From Rhynchopus euleeides (Eukaryota; Euglenozoa; Diplonemea; Diplonemida; Diplonemidae), in assembly GCA_963210315.1 (NCBI GenBank), contig OY723320.1, forward strand, positions 558,001-622,000: DNA of 64,000 nt, written 5' to 3'. Below the pieces are notes generated by a model. It did no database searches. It saw only the letters and a list, made by a program, of their open reading frames with translations, and was not told where the DNA came from. The translations under genes were made by a program, and so were the position numbers. Below, one piece after another: positions 1 to 10,458 of the stretch; position 1 is the first letter of the stretch; the number at the start of each line of letters is the position of its first letter.

Positions 1-1
1 A

Positions 2-667
2 GGGCATATATTTCACTGGTTGATGGAGCATGCCGAAAAGGGATCAACGCGCAATGCCTACGTACACAGTCTCCATCATTGGTGGGCTCCAGAAGATGCA
101 GTGCCTCTGCAGAACAACGACGAATTTGAAGAAGCAGAGAACGGACATCGCAAGAAAGATGCCGTTACAATCGCCAGCTCCGCAACTTACGAGAGAGATC
201 TTGCGATGGCAGAAGAGAAGCGGCGCGCATCGGGCATGCCTTGGAAGGTTGCGCACCTGTCGCAGGACGGGATCCTCGGGTATAGAGAAGTCATCCTGTG
301 TCCGTGTCTGCACACCCGACACGCTCATAGATTGGCTGTGTATGTTCTTTGCACACAGTTGACACAGCTGCAGAAGGGGTTTGTGCACTGCAACACACAG
401 GACTTCGTTGAACCCATCAGCGCGCCCTACTTCCTGTTCCGGTTCCCCGAAGGACACCGCAAATTATCGCTCTGCTTGTGCAAAATGCCAATCCCGCTGG
501 GGGCGACTTTCACACCATTCGTGTCATCCGAGGCGACTTTGAGCACGCTTGACCAACGCGCACAGCAGGAGGGGGATGACAGTTCTGACGAAGAAGATGA
601 GGCCTGCAGGATGGCTTGTCTTGCCCAAGGTGTAACACAACTACGACAGGCGATGGCCGCACTTTGA
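2..667 (+). CDS. Hypothetical protein, 3'-terminal exon (partial)
   Basis: The frame is open from the first bases of the window to a TGA at 665-667, so this is the 3' part of a gene whose start lies outside; the first in-frame ATG is at 23. About 220 codons are visible. The protein is soluble-looking, with charged stretches near the N-terminus, a Cys/His-rich patch around LCPCLHTRHAH and an acidic run DDSSDEEDE before the end. No domain was recognised. The frame and the biased composition favour a real exon over chance, but the opposite strand is also open for long stretches, so confidence is limited. It is followed by repeat DNA. Confidence 0.4.
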   Translation, partial: GHIFHWLMEHAEKGSTRNAYVHSLHHWWAPEDAVPLQNNDEFEEAENGHRKKDAVTIASSATYERDLAMAEEKRRASGMPWKVAHLSQDGILGYREVILCPCLHTRHAHRLAVYVLCTQLTQLQKGFVHCNTQDFVEPISAPYFLFRFPEGHRKLSLCLCKMPIPLGATFTPFVSSEATLSTLDQRAQQEGDDSSDEEDEACRMACLAQGVTQLRQAMAAL

Positions 668-858
668 CACCTCAAATTCTAACCGCTCACCTCCGCAGGT
701 GTAGCCGCTACCAGGAGGATAGGTAGGTAGTCCAGAGTCCGGGGAAACTGACAGAAGCAAAACAAGCCCCTCCCCATCCCTCTTCCACCATGATTTTACC
801 CCCCACGCCAGTAGACTGTAACTATATCATGGGAAAAACGGATGAAAATAGGTGAAAA

Positions 859-982
859 GACTCCCGCTAGGGGGAGTCAGACTCCCCCTAGCGGGAGTAT
901 AGACTCCCGCTAGCGGGAGTCTTTGACACCCGCTCAGACTCCCGCTCCCAGACTCCCGCTAGGGCCGCTGGAGTCCACCGTG
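859..982. mobile_element. Truncated MITE with CACGGTGGACTCC-type right end
   Basis: The right end reads GCTGGAGTCCACCGTG (967-982), identical to the right end of the complete MITE at 47,785-47,992. The interior has the same palindromic subterminal words (ACTCCCGCTAGCGGGAGT). No matching left end is visible upstream, so this copy looks truncated. The bases just after it (TTTGCTAAACTGGACCCAAC, from 986) recur at 13,559 and 28,602. Confidence 0.6.
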
Positions 983-1777
983 CACTTTGCTAAACTGGAC
1001 CCAACTCCCCACACTCTTTTTTTAGCGAAAAACAGCAAATTTCGGCCGATTTTTCCGCATTTTTTCTCATTTTTTCTCACCCACTTTTCCATACCCCCAA
1101 TGGCTCAAAATAGCCTTCGGTCTTAAAGGGTTAAAAGGAGGAAAACATACCGCGCTGAAAAAAAGTGCAAGTTGCATTGTCTCTGATTTGAAGGAGGAAG
1201 TTTTTTTTTTTTTTTTTTTGCGACCTGCACAGGGATATATTTAAATCATGATTGAGATTGAGGATTTCGGCCCCAGGAAAAAAACCCCCAAAAAAAACCC
1301 CTGTTTTTTCTTGGGGGGTTTTCCCCCCTTTTTTGGGGGTCCCAGTCTCGGGAAATCTGCAGAGAAAGAAAAACTGTGAGGATGGGAACGACCTTGGTGT
1401 GAATAAAGAAGAAAATGAGAGACCTGCTGCGCTAGCCCCACCAAGCAGCCACAGCACGACAGGACTTTCCAGTCTTTTCCCCATCACCCACCAGCCCCAC
1501 ACACAACTCACAACAGTTGAAACAGCAAAACCCCACCCACGACAGGAAAGGCCTCACAAATGAGAGTCTCGGCAAAAGTCGAAGGCACATTCTGGTGCCA
1601 CCTTGCTTTGGGGTACTCACGCAAACCCGCAAACCCGGGTTTCCACCCCCCATAAAAACGCGTCGACCAGTTTTACTGGGTCGACGATTGGTAAGCCCCG
1701 ACAAAGCGTCAACCCGGCTACACTGGTTCGACGGTCGACGTCGAAGAGAGTATGGTTTTGCAGGAACATATGCTCAC
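983..1777. other. No gene seen; low-complexity intergenic DNA
   Basis: Contains T, A, C and G homopolymer runs and the word AGGGATATATTTAAATCATG (from 1,231), which also occurs at 3,274. The open frames here are short and overlap on both strands. Confidence 0.5.
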
Positions 1778-1960
1778 TACCGTGGCCTCCGGCGGCTGGG
1801 GGGCTCCGCCCCCCAGACCCATCAGGTCAGGGAGTCCAACCACTCCAGTAGCCTCAGGCCTCGGGAGGACGCAGCCAACTCGCACAGAAGCTACGCCCAC
1901 AATGAACAGATGTTTACTACCGTGGCCTCCGGCGGCTGGGGGGCTCTGCCCCCCAGACCC
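1778..1960 (+). repeat. G-hairpin dispersed repeat, two units
   Basis: Two units about 140 bp apart share TACCGTGGCCTCCGGCGG followed by a strong hairpin of the form GGGGGGC-TCC-GCCCCCC. The same paired arrangement, in opposite orientation, is present at 46,706-46,945 and 50,476-50,700, also with a spacer of roughly 130-180 bp. Confidence 0.75.
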
Positions 1961-2247
1961 CCCAGCTAGCGTGTGCCCATGACCACCCACCAGCCACGGC
2001 ACCAAAAAGGTGGCCAATCGTCGACACTTTGACGCACAGTAAATGGCCCCCAATGACTCAAAAAAATTTGAGTAGGGTCACCGTGAAGAGAGTTCGATCC
2101 GTTGATGCCAAAAACGACCCTCTCGTGTGGTAGAACGACGCTGTGCCACCCCCATTCTAGGAGGGGAAAAACAGGGGTTTTTTACGATTGAGAATCTGAA
2201 AATCTGCCGAAAACCCCATGATTTAAAGACATCCCTGGACCTGCACC

Positions 2248-3123
2248 CAGGCTGTATCCTGACACCAAAATCTGGTTTTTCCGGTGGCGAAAAAATTTTC
2301 TCGACCCTCAATTTTGCCAGAATTTTTTTTAAGCACACTCGTGTGAGCGGAAAGCGCCCCACCACAGCTGCAACCAAACGTGCTCTATACACTAACCCCA
2401 CCCTTCATCAGGCTCAGGGTGTGATCAGTTCAGGGTTTTGTGTGTAGAAGCGTCAACGCAACAAACAAAAGGAAATTCATCAGAGCGGTTGTAGCTGTGA
2501 AGTGATAGGGCGCTTTTTACCCCTCAATTTTTTTCGGCGCCCTTCGGGCGCCGAAACCTCAACCCGCTCGGTCAGTCATGATCGACCTTCTGGAACCTCC
2601 GCCCCAACACGCGTACTTGCCGTTGCCAAATTGCCCGAACGAGGTCTTCCTCTGCATTATTTTGTCCGTCTGGATGACCTGAATGTCATCAAATGAAGCC
2701 CGCAGAGCGGAAACTGGGAGGCCGGACTCCAAATAACCTCGCATACTTGAGGACATCATCGAGCAAGTCTTGCGGGGAAGTGTAAACCATAAACAACCAA
2801 AGTGTACGTGACTGTTAGCAACTTCTCGACGGAACTGGCGAAGCATAGTCTTCACCGTCGTCCACTGCGCAACCAGAGCGTCCTCCTGTGCCCCCTCCAG
2901 GAGGCCTGTGCCTGCCTTTGACACAGTCGTGAACTCCGACCAAGGACTCGATGTATCGACCAGCTTGGCCTGCTGTGCATCAGAGTTCAGGGCTTTGAGA
3001 AATAGTTGAAAAGAAATCTGACCTCCAGGGAAACTCGGACTTTTTTTTCCCTCCAGCCAAAAATCCCGTGGCGAAAATATTTTTTTTCGCCAAGCTGGTT
3101 TCCAGAAATATTTTTTTTTGGGA
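2248..3123. repeat. Dispersed repeat R1, copy 1
   Basis: Matches 20,076-20,755 plus 20,865-20,882 closely, except that copy 2 lacks about 190 bp. It includes a hairpin CGGCGCCCTTCGGGCGCCG and a minus-strand open frame (2,559-2,924) whose peptide is largely conserved in copy 2 (LLEGAQEDALV, NSHVHFGCLWFTLP). That suggests a decayed coding element of unknown type. The A+T-rich CGTGGCGAAA tracts at its right side form an inverted pair around 3,070/3,240. Confidence 0.65.
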
Positions 3124-3229
3124 GGGGGCCCTCGCTACCAGTCACTGCTCGTCACTGCTCGTCAGCCAGTGAGGGGAAGTGAGCCGTGGCTCACTTTTCC
3201 TCACTCAGTCACACTTCACGAAGGCCCCC
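3124..3229. mobile_element. MITE family M (106 bp), TSD GGA
   Basis: Starts GGGGGCCCTCGCTACCA and ends in GGCCCCC. It is flanked by GGA at 3,121-3,123 and 3,230-3,232. The right terminal repeat has drifted. Same family as the 109-bp copies at 4,022, 5,266, 16,810 and 20,756. Confidence 0.75.
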
Positions 3230-3383
3230 GGAGAAAAAAAATTTCGCCACGGGGGATATCCACTGCCTGCACCAGGGATATATTTAAATCATGATTTATG
3301 GCTTACGGTCTACGTAGAGTCTACTTAGACTCTAACCCAAGATTTATTAGAGTATAATTAGAGTTTCAGAAACTCTAACTACA

Positions 3384-4010
3384 TGACCTAATCCGCCTCG
3401 CCTCCACTAATTCGCCCAGGGTCGCCCACCACTCGCCCACACTCGCCCACAACTCGCCCACACTCGCCCACGTTCGCCCACGTTCGCCCACACTCGCCCA
3501 CACTCGGCCACACTCGCCCACAACTCGCCCACACTCGCCCACACTCGCCCACACTCGCCCACACTCGCCCACACTCGCCCACACTCGCCCACACTCGCCC
3601 ACACTCGCCCACACTCGCCCACATGCATTCGCCCACATTCGCCCACACTCGCCCACATTCGCCCACACTCGACCACCACTCGCCCACATTCGCCCACACT
3701 CGCCCACACTCGCCCACCACTCGCCCACACTCGGCCACACTCGCCCACATTCGCCCACACTCGGCCACACTCGCCCACAACTCGCCCACACTCGCCCACA
3801 CTCGCCCACATTCGCCCACACTCGCCCACATTCGCCCACACTCGACCACCACTCGCCCACACTCGCCCACACTCGCCCACACTCGACCACACTCGACCAC
3901 ACTCGACCACCCTCGCCCACCCTCTTCCGCACTCTTGCACTTTCGCCCACGTTCGCCCACACTCGCCCACCTTCGACCACCCTCGCCCGGAGGCGAGGTG
4001 GATTAGGTCA
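3384..4010. mobile_element. Satellite-filled TIR element with 5-bp TSD CTACA
   Basis: The ends are TGACCTAATCC... and ...GGATTAGGTCA; the inverted terminal repeat is 22 bp with one mismatch. CTACA flanks both sides (3,379-3,383 and 4,011-4,015), and the unoccupied site CTAACTACACTCTAA exists in element E copy 2 (reverse complement of about 16,919-16,935). Almost the whole interior is a 10-bp minisatellite, ACTCGCCCAC with variants such as ACTCGACCAC and ATTCGCCCAC. The frames read through it (GECGRVWAS-type repeats) are a by-product. Confidence 0.85.
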
Positions 4011-4021
4011 CTACACTCTAA

Positions 4022-4130
4022 GGGGGCCCTCGCTACGAGTCACTGTGAGTCACGAGTCGTCAGTTTTCAGCCAAACATGGCTGACTTCTCACTTTTTCTC
4101 ACTCAGTCACACTTGGTAGCGAGGGCCCCC
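4022..4130. mobile_element. MITE family M (109 bp), TSD TAA
   Basis: GGGGGCCCTCGCTAC...GGTAGCGAGGGCCCCC, flanked by TAA at 4,019-4,021 and 4,131-4,133. The interior consists of degenerate inverted GTCACT/AGTGAC words. A 3-bp duplication with a GGG start is typical of PIF/Harbinger (Tourist-like) elements. Confidence 0.85.
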
Positions 4131-4280
4131 TAATACTCTAATTATGCTCTAATTAGAGTCTAATTAGGGTGTTATTAGAGCATTTCGAGGTGAGATTACA
4201 CCCAAGAGAAAGCGCCCAGACCACGCGTTACAGGCGCGAGCCGGGGGAGAGGGGCGATATGCCGAAGCGGGCAGTGTCTG

Positions 4281-5246
4281 AGAGCTCCGTCAGCAGCAGC
4301 ACCCTGCCAAGGTCCGGCAAGTGAGGAACCCAAGGCCTGCACAGAAGGTATCTGTGAAAATCAGACGCTCCATTGTCACATTACAGCGCGCGTTCGGATG
4401 AAACATTGTGGAGAGGTTGTGGTGACAGACGCGCACACGACCTGGGCGGAGGTGAGATGTGGCTCTTCTCGCAGCAGGCACCGTAAACACTGCCTGCTGC
4501 GGGTACTGCTGCTCCTTTGTGTTCGAGTTCCTTCATTGCTTCGGGGACCCTGCACATGCGTGTCAGGTGGGAGGGTATCAACTACTTCTAGACGCGACCC
4601 GAAGGCTGCTCGTAGTGATCATGATCTAGGTTCGTATGGGCCTGGTGCTACCAGAGTGGCTTGCCATGCCTACAAGTGATCACGGAGACGCCTCGCCATC
4701 TGTTCAGGACTCCTGATGCAATCACCCTTCATGGTCCAGGGGAGCCACCCCTGCTGTTTCATACCCTGGCACAAGTGCCCGTCATGGTATGAGAAGCCTG
4801 GGCAGTTTAAGGTCATGCCCGGGACCTTGGTGGGAGGTGCCAGGCTGTTCTTTCCCAATGTCAACCCTGCGGATCGACAGCAAACGTGAATGTGCAATGA
4901 TCGACGTTGATATGAGCAATGACGCCTCCAAGTCAAGACTCTCAGAAGGCCAAAACTGTGTTGACAATGAGGTGGCACATCGTGCTCGGTGTGGTCCCAC
5001 ACATACTCGAAAGGAAGGTGCCTCCGCTCTTGGAGCGAACGGGAACGCTCTTGCACTTGGGCTTGGGAGGGTGCCCAGCCAAAGGTTTCTCACAGATACG
5101 TTCCCCACAGAAGCAACTGTAGAGGCTGCTGCGCTCCCAAGCATACACAGATCGACATGACGCACGCAGGCACACTCTCCCAGAACCCAAGACCCTTCCT
5201 GCCCCTTTTCGTGACCACTTCCTCTCCCCACAACACAGGCACATCA
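4281..5246. other. No confident gene; possible decayed exon on minus strand
   Basis: A minus-strand frame at about 4,670-4,870 gives a plausible Cys/His-containing peptide (FSYHDGHLCQGMKQQGWL), but the plus strand is also open, no start or splice context stands out and no family was recognised. Nothing else is supported in this stretch. Confidence 0.3.
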
Positions 5247-5251
5247 CTCTA

Positions 5252-5450
5252 ATTAGGCGATTATTGGGGGCCCTCGCTACGAGTCACTGTGAGTCACGAG
5301 TCGTCAGTTTTCAGCCAAACATGGCTGACTTCTCACTTTTTCTCACTCAGTCACACTTGGTAGCGAGGGCCCCCATTAGGGTATTATTAGAGTCTAATAA
5401 TACCCTAATAATCGCCTAATCAGACTCTAATAATTTCATTTTGACTCTAA
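5252..5450. repeat. AT-rich palindrome interrupted by MITE
   Basis: With the MITE at 5,266-5,374 removed, the left arm TAGGCGATTATTAGGG... pairs with CCCTAATAATCGCCTA on the right. The right arm therefore preserves the sequence of the left arm before insertion and shows that ATT was duplicated. Confidence 0.75.
5266..5374. mobile_element. MITE family M (109 bp), TSD ATT
   Basis: Nearly identical to the copy at 4,022-4,130. Flanked by ATT at 5,263-5,265 and 5,375-5,377. Confidence 0.85.
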
Positions 5451-5745
5451 GGGGGCCCTCGCTACCAGTCACGGGTCGTCACGGCTCGTCAGTGAGTCAG
5501 GGGGCTTTTTTGGCTGGCCTGGGGAGAAGGGTGAATTTTCAGGTTTTTGGCTGACTACGAGTCACTACGAGTCACTTGACTGGTAGCGAGGCCGGTCTGG
5601 AACTCCGGGTGGGGACTTGGCACAATATGAGAAAATTCCACCCAGAGGTCCAGACCGGCCTCGCTACCAGTCACGTGACTCGTAGTGACTCGTAGTGACT
5701 CACAGTGGTCCCCACCTCCTGTAGGGGCACTCCCCGATTCCCCCC
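5451..5745. repeat. Long hairpin repeat with MITE-M left end, copy 1
   Basis: Starts with the MITE-M terminus GGGGGCCCTCGCTACCAG but is much longer. It holds a long hairpin at about 5,548-5,712 whose inner stem is GGTAGCGAGGCCGGTCTGG against its complement. Copy 2 at 20,883-21,177 differs by only a few bases. The ~9 kb duplicated block begins exactly at this terminus in both places. No right-hand MITE-M end was found. Confidence 0.65.
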
Positions 5746-7424
5746 AGCAAATTAGTGTACTTGGTTGATTCCCCCCGATTCCCCCCAGTACACTGTCGTA
5801 CTTGGACGATTCCCCCCGATTCCCCCCAGTACATTGTCATACTTGGACGATTCCCCCCGATTTCCCCCAGTACATTGTCGTACTTGGACGATTCCCCCCG
5901 ATTCCCCCCAGTACAGTGTCGTACTTGGACGATTCCCCCCGATTTCCCCCAGTACATTGTCATACTTGGACGATTCCCCCCGATTCCCCCCAGTACATTG
6001 TCGTACTTGGACGATTCCCCCCGATTTCCCCCAGTACATTGTCGTACTTGGACGATTCCCCCCGATTCCCCCCAGTACATTGTCGTACTTGGACGATTCC
6101 CCCCGATTCCCCCCAGTACATTGTCATACTTGGACGATTCCCCCCGATTTCCCCCAGTACATTGTCGTACTTGGACGATTCCCCCCGATTCCCCCCAGTA
6201 CAGTGTCGTACTTGGACGATTCCCCCCGATTTCCCCCAGTACATTGTCATACTTGGACGATTCCCCCCGATTCCCCCCAGTACATTGTCGTACTTGGACG
6301 ATTCCCCCCGATTTCCCCCAGTACATTGTCGTACTTGGACGATTCCCCCCGATTCCCCCCAGTACATTGTCGTACTTGGACGATTCCCCCCGATTCCCCC
6401 CAGTACATTGTCATACTTGGACGATTCCCCCCGATTTCCCCCAGTACATTGTCGTACTTGGACGATTCCCCCCGATTCCCCCCAGTACATTGTCATACTT
6501 GGACGATTCCCCCCGATTCCCCCCAGTACATTGTCGTACTTGGACGATTCCCCCCGATTCCCCCCAGTACAGTGTCGTACTTGGACGATTCCCCCCGATT
6601 CCCCCCAGTACATTGTCGTACTTGGACGATTCCCCCCGATTCCCCCCAGTACATTGTCATACTTGGACGATTCCCCCCGATTCCCCCCAGTACATTGTTA
6701 TACTTGGACGATTCCCCCCGATTCCCCCCAGTACATTGTCATACTTGGACGATTCCCCCCGATTCCCCCCAGTACATTGTTATACTTGGACGATTCCCCC
6801 CGATTCCCCCCAGTACATTGTCGTACTTGGACGATTCCCCCCGATTTCCCCCAGTACATTGTCATACTTGGACGATTCCCCCCGATTCCCCCCAGTACAT
6901 TGTCGTACTTGGACGATTCCCCCCGATTCCCCCCAGTACATTGTCATACTTGGACGATTCCCCCCGATTTCCCCCAGTACATTGTCGTACTTGGACGATT
7001 CCCCCCGATTCCCCCCAGTACATTGTCATACTTGGACGATTCCCCCCGATTCCCCCCAGTACATTGTCGTACTTGGACGATTCCCCCCGATTTCCCCCAG
7101 TACATTGTCATACTTGGACGATTCCCCCCGATTCCCCCCAGTACATTGTCATACTTGGACGATTCCCCCCGATTTCCCCCAGTACATTGTCATACTTGGA
7201 CGATTCCCCCCGATTCCCCCCAGTACATTGTCATACTTGGACGATTCCCCCCGATTCCCCCCAGTACATTGTCGTACTTGGACGATTCCCCCCGATTCCC
7301 CCCAGTACATTGTCATACTTGGACGATTCCCCCCGATTCCCCCCAGTACATTGTCATACTTGGACGATTCCCCCCGATTCCCCCCAGTACATTGTCATAC
7401 TTGGACGATTCCCCCCGATTTCCC
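5746..7424 (+). repeat. 41-bp satellite, array A1 (about 41 units)
   Basis: Tandem 41-bp units contain GATTCCCCCC twice plus CAGTACATTGTC and TACTTGGAC. Variants are GTCATAC/GTCGTAC, CAGTG for CATTG, and GATTT for GATTC. Because 41 is not a multiple of three and no unit contains a stop, all three plus-strand frames stay open for about 560 codons; these are not taken as genes. Confidence 0.9.
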
Positions 7425-7462
7425 CTACGAACGACTTTAGTCGAGTGGCTTCGCCACGGTAA

Positions 7463-7785
7463 GGGAGATTTAGAATAGGGAGGAGCGGCGCGCGCGAGGT
7501 TTCTGTTGCTGTTTGCTTGCTGTTTTTGCTGTGTTGTTTCCCATCACTGTTGCTGCATAGTGCAGTTTCCGCCACGTGCGTTGCACGGTTGGACGGGGGC
7601 GCGACCACCACCACCCTTCATCAGGAAATCGGGTTGTGTGTGCGTTGGTGCTCGGCCCCTCTCGCAGATCTTGACTAGGCAGGCTGTCCCCCCTCCTCTC
7701 TCCGGCCCTCTGGGCAAATTATTGCTTTGTTGTGTTTCTCGCGTCGCGCGAAGATACTTGCTCCGCACTATTCACTAAATCTCCC
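7463..7785 (+). mobile_element. Element L, short form (323 bp)
   Basis: Bounded by GGGAGATTTAG and CTAAATCTCCC, with a 38-bp hairpin-rich leader (CGACTTTAGTCG, GTGGCTTCGCCAC) on its left. It is inserted between satellite arrays A1 and A2. It lacks the 495-bp segment of the long form at 9,604-10,421. A 90-codon frame (7,506-7,778) runs through it and stops inside the right terminal repeat. The junction of the missing segment falls at GGCCCCTCTCGC, which in the long form is present at both edges of that segment. Confidence 0.75.
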
Positions 7786-9535
7786 AGTACATTGTCATAC
7801 TTGGACGATTCCCCCCGATTCCCCCCAGTACATTGTCATACTTGGACGATTCCCCCCGATTCCCCCCAGTACATTGTCGTACTTGGACGATTCCCCCCGA
7901 TTCCCCCCAGTACATTGTCATACTTGGACGATTCCCCCCGATTCCCCCCAGTACATTGTCATACTTGGACGATTCCCCCCGATTCCCCCCAGTACATTGT
8001 CATACTTGGACGATTCCCCCCGATTCCCCCCAGTACATTGTCATACTTGGACGATTCCCCCCGATTCCCCCCAGTACATTGTCGTACTTGGACGATTCCC
8101 CCCGATTCCCCCCAGTACATTGTCATACTTGGACGATTCCCCCCGATTCCCCCCAGTACATTGTCGTACTTGGACGATTCCCCCCGATTTCCCCCAGTAC
8201 ATTGTCGTACTTGGACGATTCCCCCCGATTCCCCCCAGTACATTGTCGTACTTGGACGATTCCCCCCGATTCCCCCCAGTACATTGTCATACTTGGACGA
8301 TTCCCCCCGATTTCCCCCAGTACATTGTCGTACTTGGACGATTCCCCCCGATTCCCCCCGATTCCCCCCAGTACATTGTCGTACTTGGACGATTCCCCCC
8401 GATTCCCCCCAGTACAGTGTCGTACTTGGACGATTCCCCCCGATTCCCCCCAGTACATTGTCGTACTTGGACGATTCCCCCCGATTCCCCCCAGTACATT
8501 GTCATACTTGGACGATTCCCCCCGATTCCCCCCAGTACATTGTTATACTTGGACGATTCCCCCCGATTCCCCCCAGTACATTGTCGTACTTGGACGATTC
8601 CCCCCGATTTCCCCCAGTACATTGTCATACTTGGACGATTCCCCCCGATTCCCCCCAGTACATTGTCGTACTTGGACGATTCCCCCCGATTCCCCCCAGT
8701 ACATTGTCATACTTGGACGATTCCCCCCGATTTCCCCCAGTACATTGTCGTACTTGGACGATTCCCCCCGATTCCCCCCAGTACATTGTCATACTTGGAC
8801 GATTCCCCCCGATTCCCCCCAGTACATTGTCGTACTTGGACGATTCCCCCCGATTTCCCCCAGTACATTGTCATACTTGGACGATTCCCCCCGATTCCCC
8901 CCAGTACATTGTCATACTTGGACGATTCCCCCCGATTCCCCCCAGTACATTGTCATACTTGGACGATTCCCCCCGATTCCCCCCAGTACATTGTCGTACT
9001 TGGACGATTCCCCCCGATTCCCCCCAGTACATTGTCATACTTGGACGATTCCCCCCGATTCCCCCCAGTACATTGTCATACTTGGACGATTCCCCCCGAT
9101 TCCCCCCAGTACATTGTCATACTTGGACGATTCCCCCCGATTTCCCCCAGTACATTGTCATACTTGGACGATTCCCCCCGATTCCCCCCAGTACATTGTC
9201 GTACTTGGACGATTCCCCCCGATTCCCCCCAGTACATTGTCATACTTGGACGATTCCCCCCGATTCCCCCCAGTACATTGTCATACTTGGACGATTCCCC
9301 CCGATTCCCCCCAGTACATTGTCATACTTGGACGATTCCCCCCGATTCCCCCCAGTACATTGTCGTACTTGGACGATTCCCCCCGATTCCCCCCAGTACA
9401 TTGTCATACTTGGACGATTCCCCCCGATTCCCCCCAGTACATTGTCGTACTTGGACGATTCCCCCCGATTCCCCCCAGTACATTGTCATACTTGGACGAT
9501 TCCCCCCGATTCCCCCCAGTACATAGTCGTACTTA
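7786..9535 (+). repeat. 41-bp satellite, array A2 (about 43 units)
   Basis: Same unit and orientation as A1. One unit near 8,350 carries an extra GATTCCCCCC. It is flanked by the two forms of element L in opposite orientation. Confidence 0.9.
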
Positions 9536-9603
9536 GCGGATTCCCCCGTGCTGGGGGGAATTGGGGGAAATCCGCCAAGTATGACTGTGTACTGGGGGGA
9601 ATC
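9518..9603. repeat. Hairpin at satellite orientation switch
   Basis: GCGGATTCCCCC and GGGGGAAATCCGC form an imperfect inverted repeat flanked by diverged half-units (GTACATAGTC / GACTGTGTAC). Plus-oriented units end here, and beyond element L the array A3 runs in the opposite direction. Confidence 0.7.
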
Positions 9604-10421
9604 GGGAGATTTAGTGAATAGTGCGGAGCAAGTATCTTCGCGCGACGCGAGAAGCACAACAAAGCAATAATTTGCCCAGAGGGCCGGAGAGGGGAGGGGG
9701 GACAGCCTGCCTAGTCAAGATCTGCGAGAGGGGCCGCTGCTGGTGCATCAGGGCGATCACCTCGCCCATGCCCCCACCCGCCGCCGGCTGCTGGGGGGCC
9801 ACCGAGGAGGAGGCCACCGGGGCCGTGGACTCCCCGCGGAGGCGCGCCACCGACTCCACCTGCCCCAGCCGCCCCGTGCATAGCTGCACCGTCGCCAGCA
9901 GCCTCACCAGCGCGATCCCCGACCAGTCGCCGACCCCCTGGACGAGCGCGTCCAGGGCCGACGGGAGGATGCGGTCCTGCGCGATGTTCTTCGTCGCAGC
10001 CTCCGCGAGCAAGCTCCTCAGGGTGCCGAGGAGGGCGGGGTACGGCACCTTCTGCCGGACGAGGCCCGCCTGCACCACGTCGACGTTCACCGCCGCGAGC
10101 TGCGCGGTCGGGGGGGACCAGTCGTACGACTGCCCTTTCCCCCCCTCCAGGTGCGCCTCCAGCTCGGCCAGAGTCTTGCACTCTGTCATTGTTGTGTGTG
10201 TGTGCGGGTGTTTAAAAGGCGAGAGGGGCCGAGCACCAACGCACACACAACCCGATGTCCTGATGAAGGGTGGTGGTGGTCGCGCCCCCGTCCAACCGTG
10301 CAACGCACGTGGCGGAAACTGCACTATGCAGCAAAAGTGATGAGAAACAACACAGCAAAAACAGCAAGCAAACAGCAACAGAAACCTCGCGCGCGCCGCT
10401 CCTCCCTATTCTAAATCTCCC
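9604..10421 (-). mobile_element. Element L, long form (818 bp)
   Basis: Same ends as the short form (GGGAGATTTAG ... CTAAATCTCCC), inverted relative to it, with the hairpin leader now on the right (10,422-10,458). The additional 495 bp (9,736-10,230) are bracketed by the 12-bp direct repeat GCGAGAGGGGCC at 9,724-9,735 and 10,219-10,230. Confidence 0.8.
9611..10189 (-). CDS. Hypothetical protein carried by element L (copy 1)
   Basis: The frame starts at ATG 10,189 (MTECKTLAELEAHLEGGKG...) and runs 192 codons to a TAA lying in the terminal repeat of element L. It remains open upstream to 10,378. The N-terminal ~150 residues look like a genuine, mostly helical soluble protein (VDVVQAGLVRQKVPYPALL; ALVRLLATVQLCTG), followed by an Ala/Pro/Gly linker and a basic tail (SRVARRYLLRTIH). 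The part specific to the long form is 495 bp, exactly 165 codons, so its presence or absence leaves the flanking frame intact. No family was recognised, and no transposase signature (DDE, HUH, tyrosine or serine recombinase) was seen. An identical copy is at 24,654-25,232. Confidence 0.5.
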   Translation of the reverse strand: MTECKTLAELEAHLEGGKGQSYDWSPPTAQLAAVNVDVVQAGLVRQKVPYPALLGTLRSLLAEAATKNIAQDRILPSALDALVQGVGDWSGIALVRLLATVQLCTGRLGQVESVARLRGESTAPVASSSVAPQQPAAGGGMGEVIALMHQQRPLSQILTRQAVPPPLSGPLGKLLLCCASRVARRYLLRTIH

Positions 10422-10458
10422 TTACCGTGGCGAAGCCACTCGACTAAAGTCGTTCGTA

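Larger units (their letters stand above)
3300..4280. repeat. Dispersed element E, copy 1 (interrupted by two insertions)
   Basis: Begins GGCTTACGGTCTACG and contains many TCTAATTAGAGT-type palindromic words. It is the reverse complement of 16,641-17,008. Compared with that copy it carries a 627-bp satellite element (3,384-4,010), and both copies carry a 109-bp MITE in the same neighbourhood. The inverted copy shows GGCTTACGGTCTA at both ends, suggesting terminal inverted repeats. Confidence 0.7.

Noticed and set aside
2559-2924. Possible histone-like or other conserved protein in repeat R1 (minus strand)
   Set aside because: LLEGAQEDALV looked briefly histone H3-like, but neither neighbouring motifs nor the second copy support it; kept only as decayed repeat coding.
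3375-4006. Overlapping 190-200-codon frames in the 10-bp satellite (GECGRVWAS repeats)
   Set aside because: They are open on both strands in several frames because the repeat unit lacks stops.
5755-9621. Very long plus-strand open frames (560-630 codons) in all three frames through the 41-bp satellite (same at 21,187-24,664)
   Set aside because: The 41-bp unit has no stop in any plus frame, so open frames follow automatically. They read through unrelated element DNA and show no codon-level conservation.
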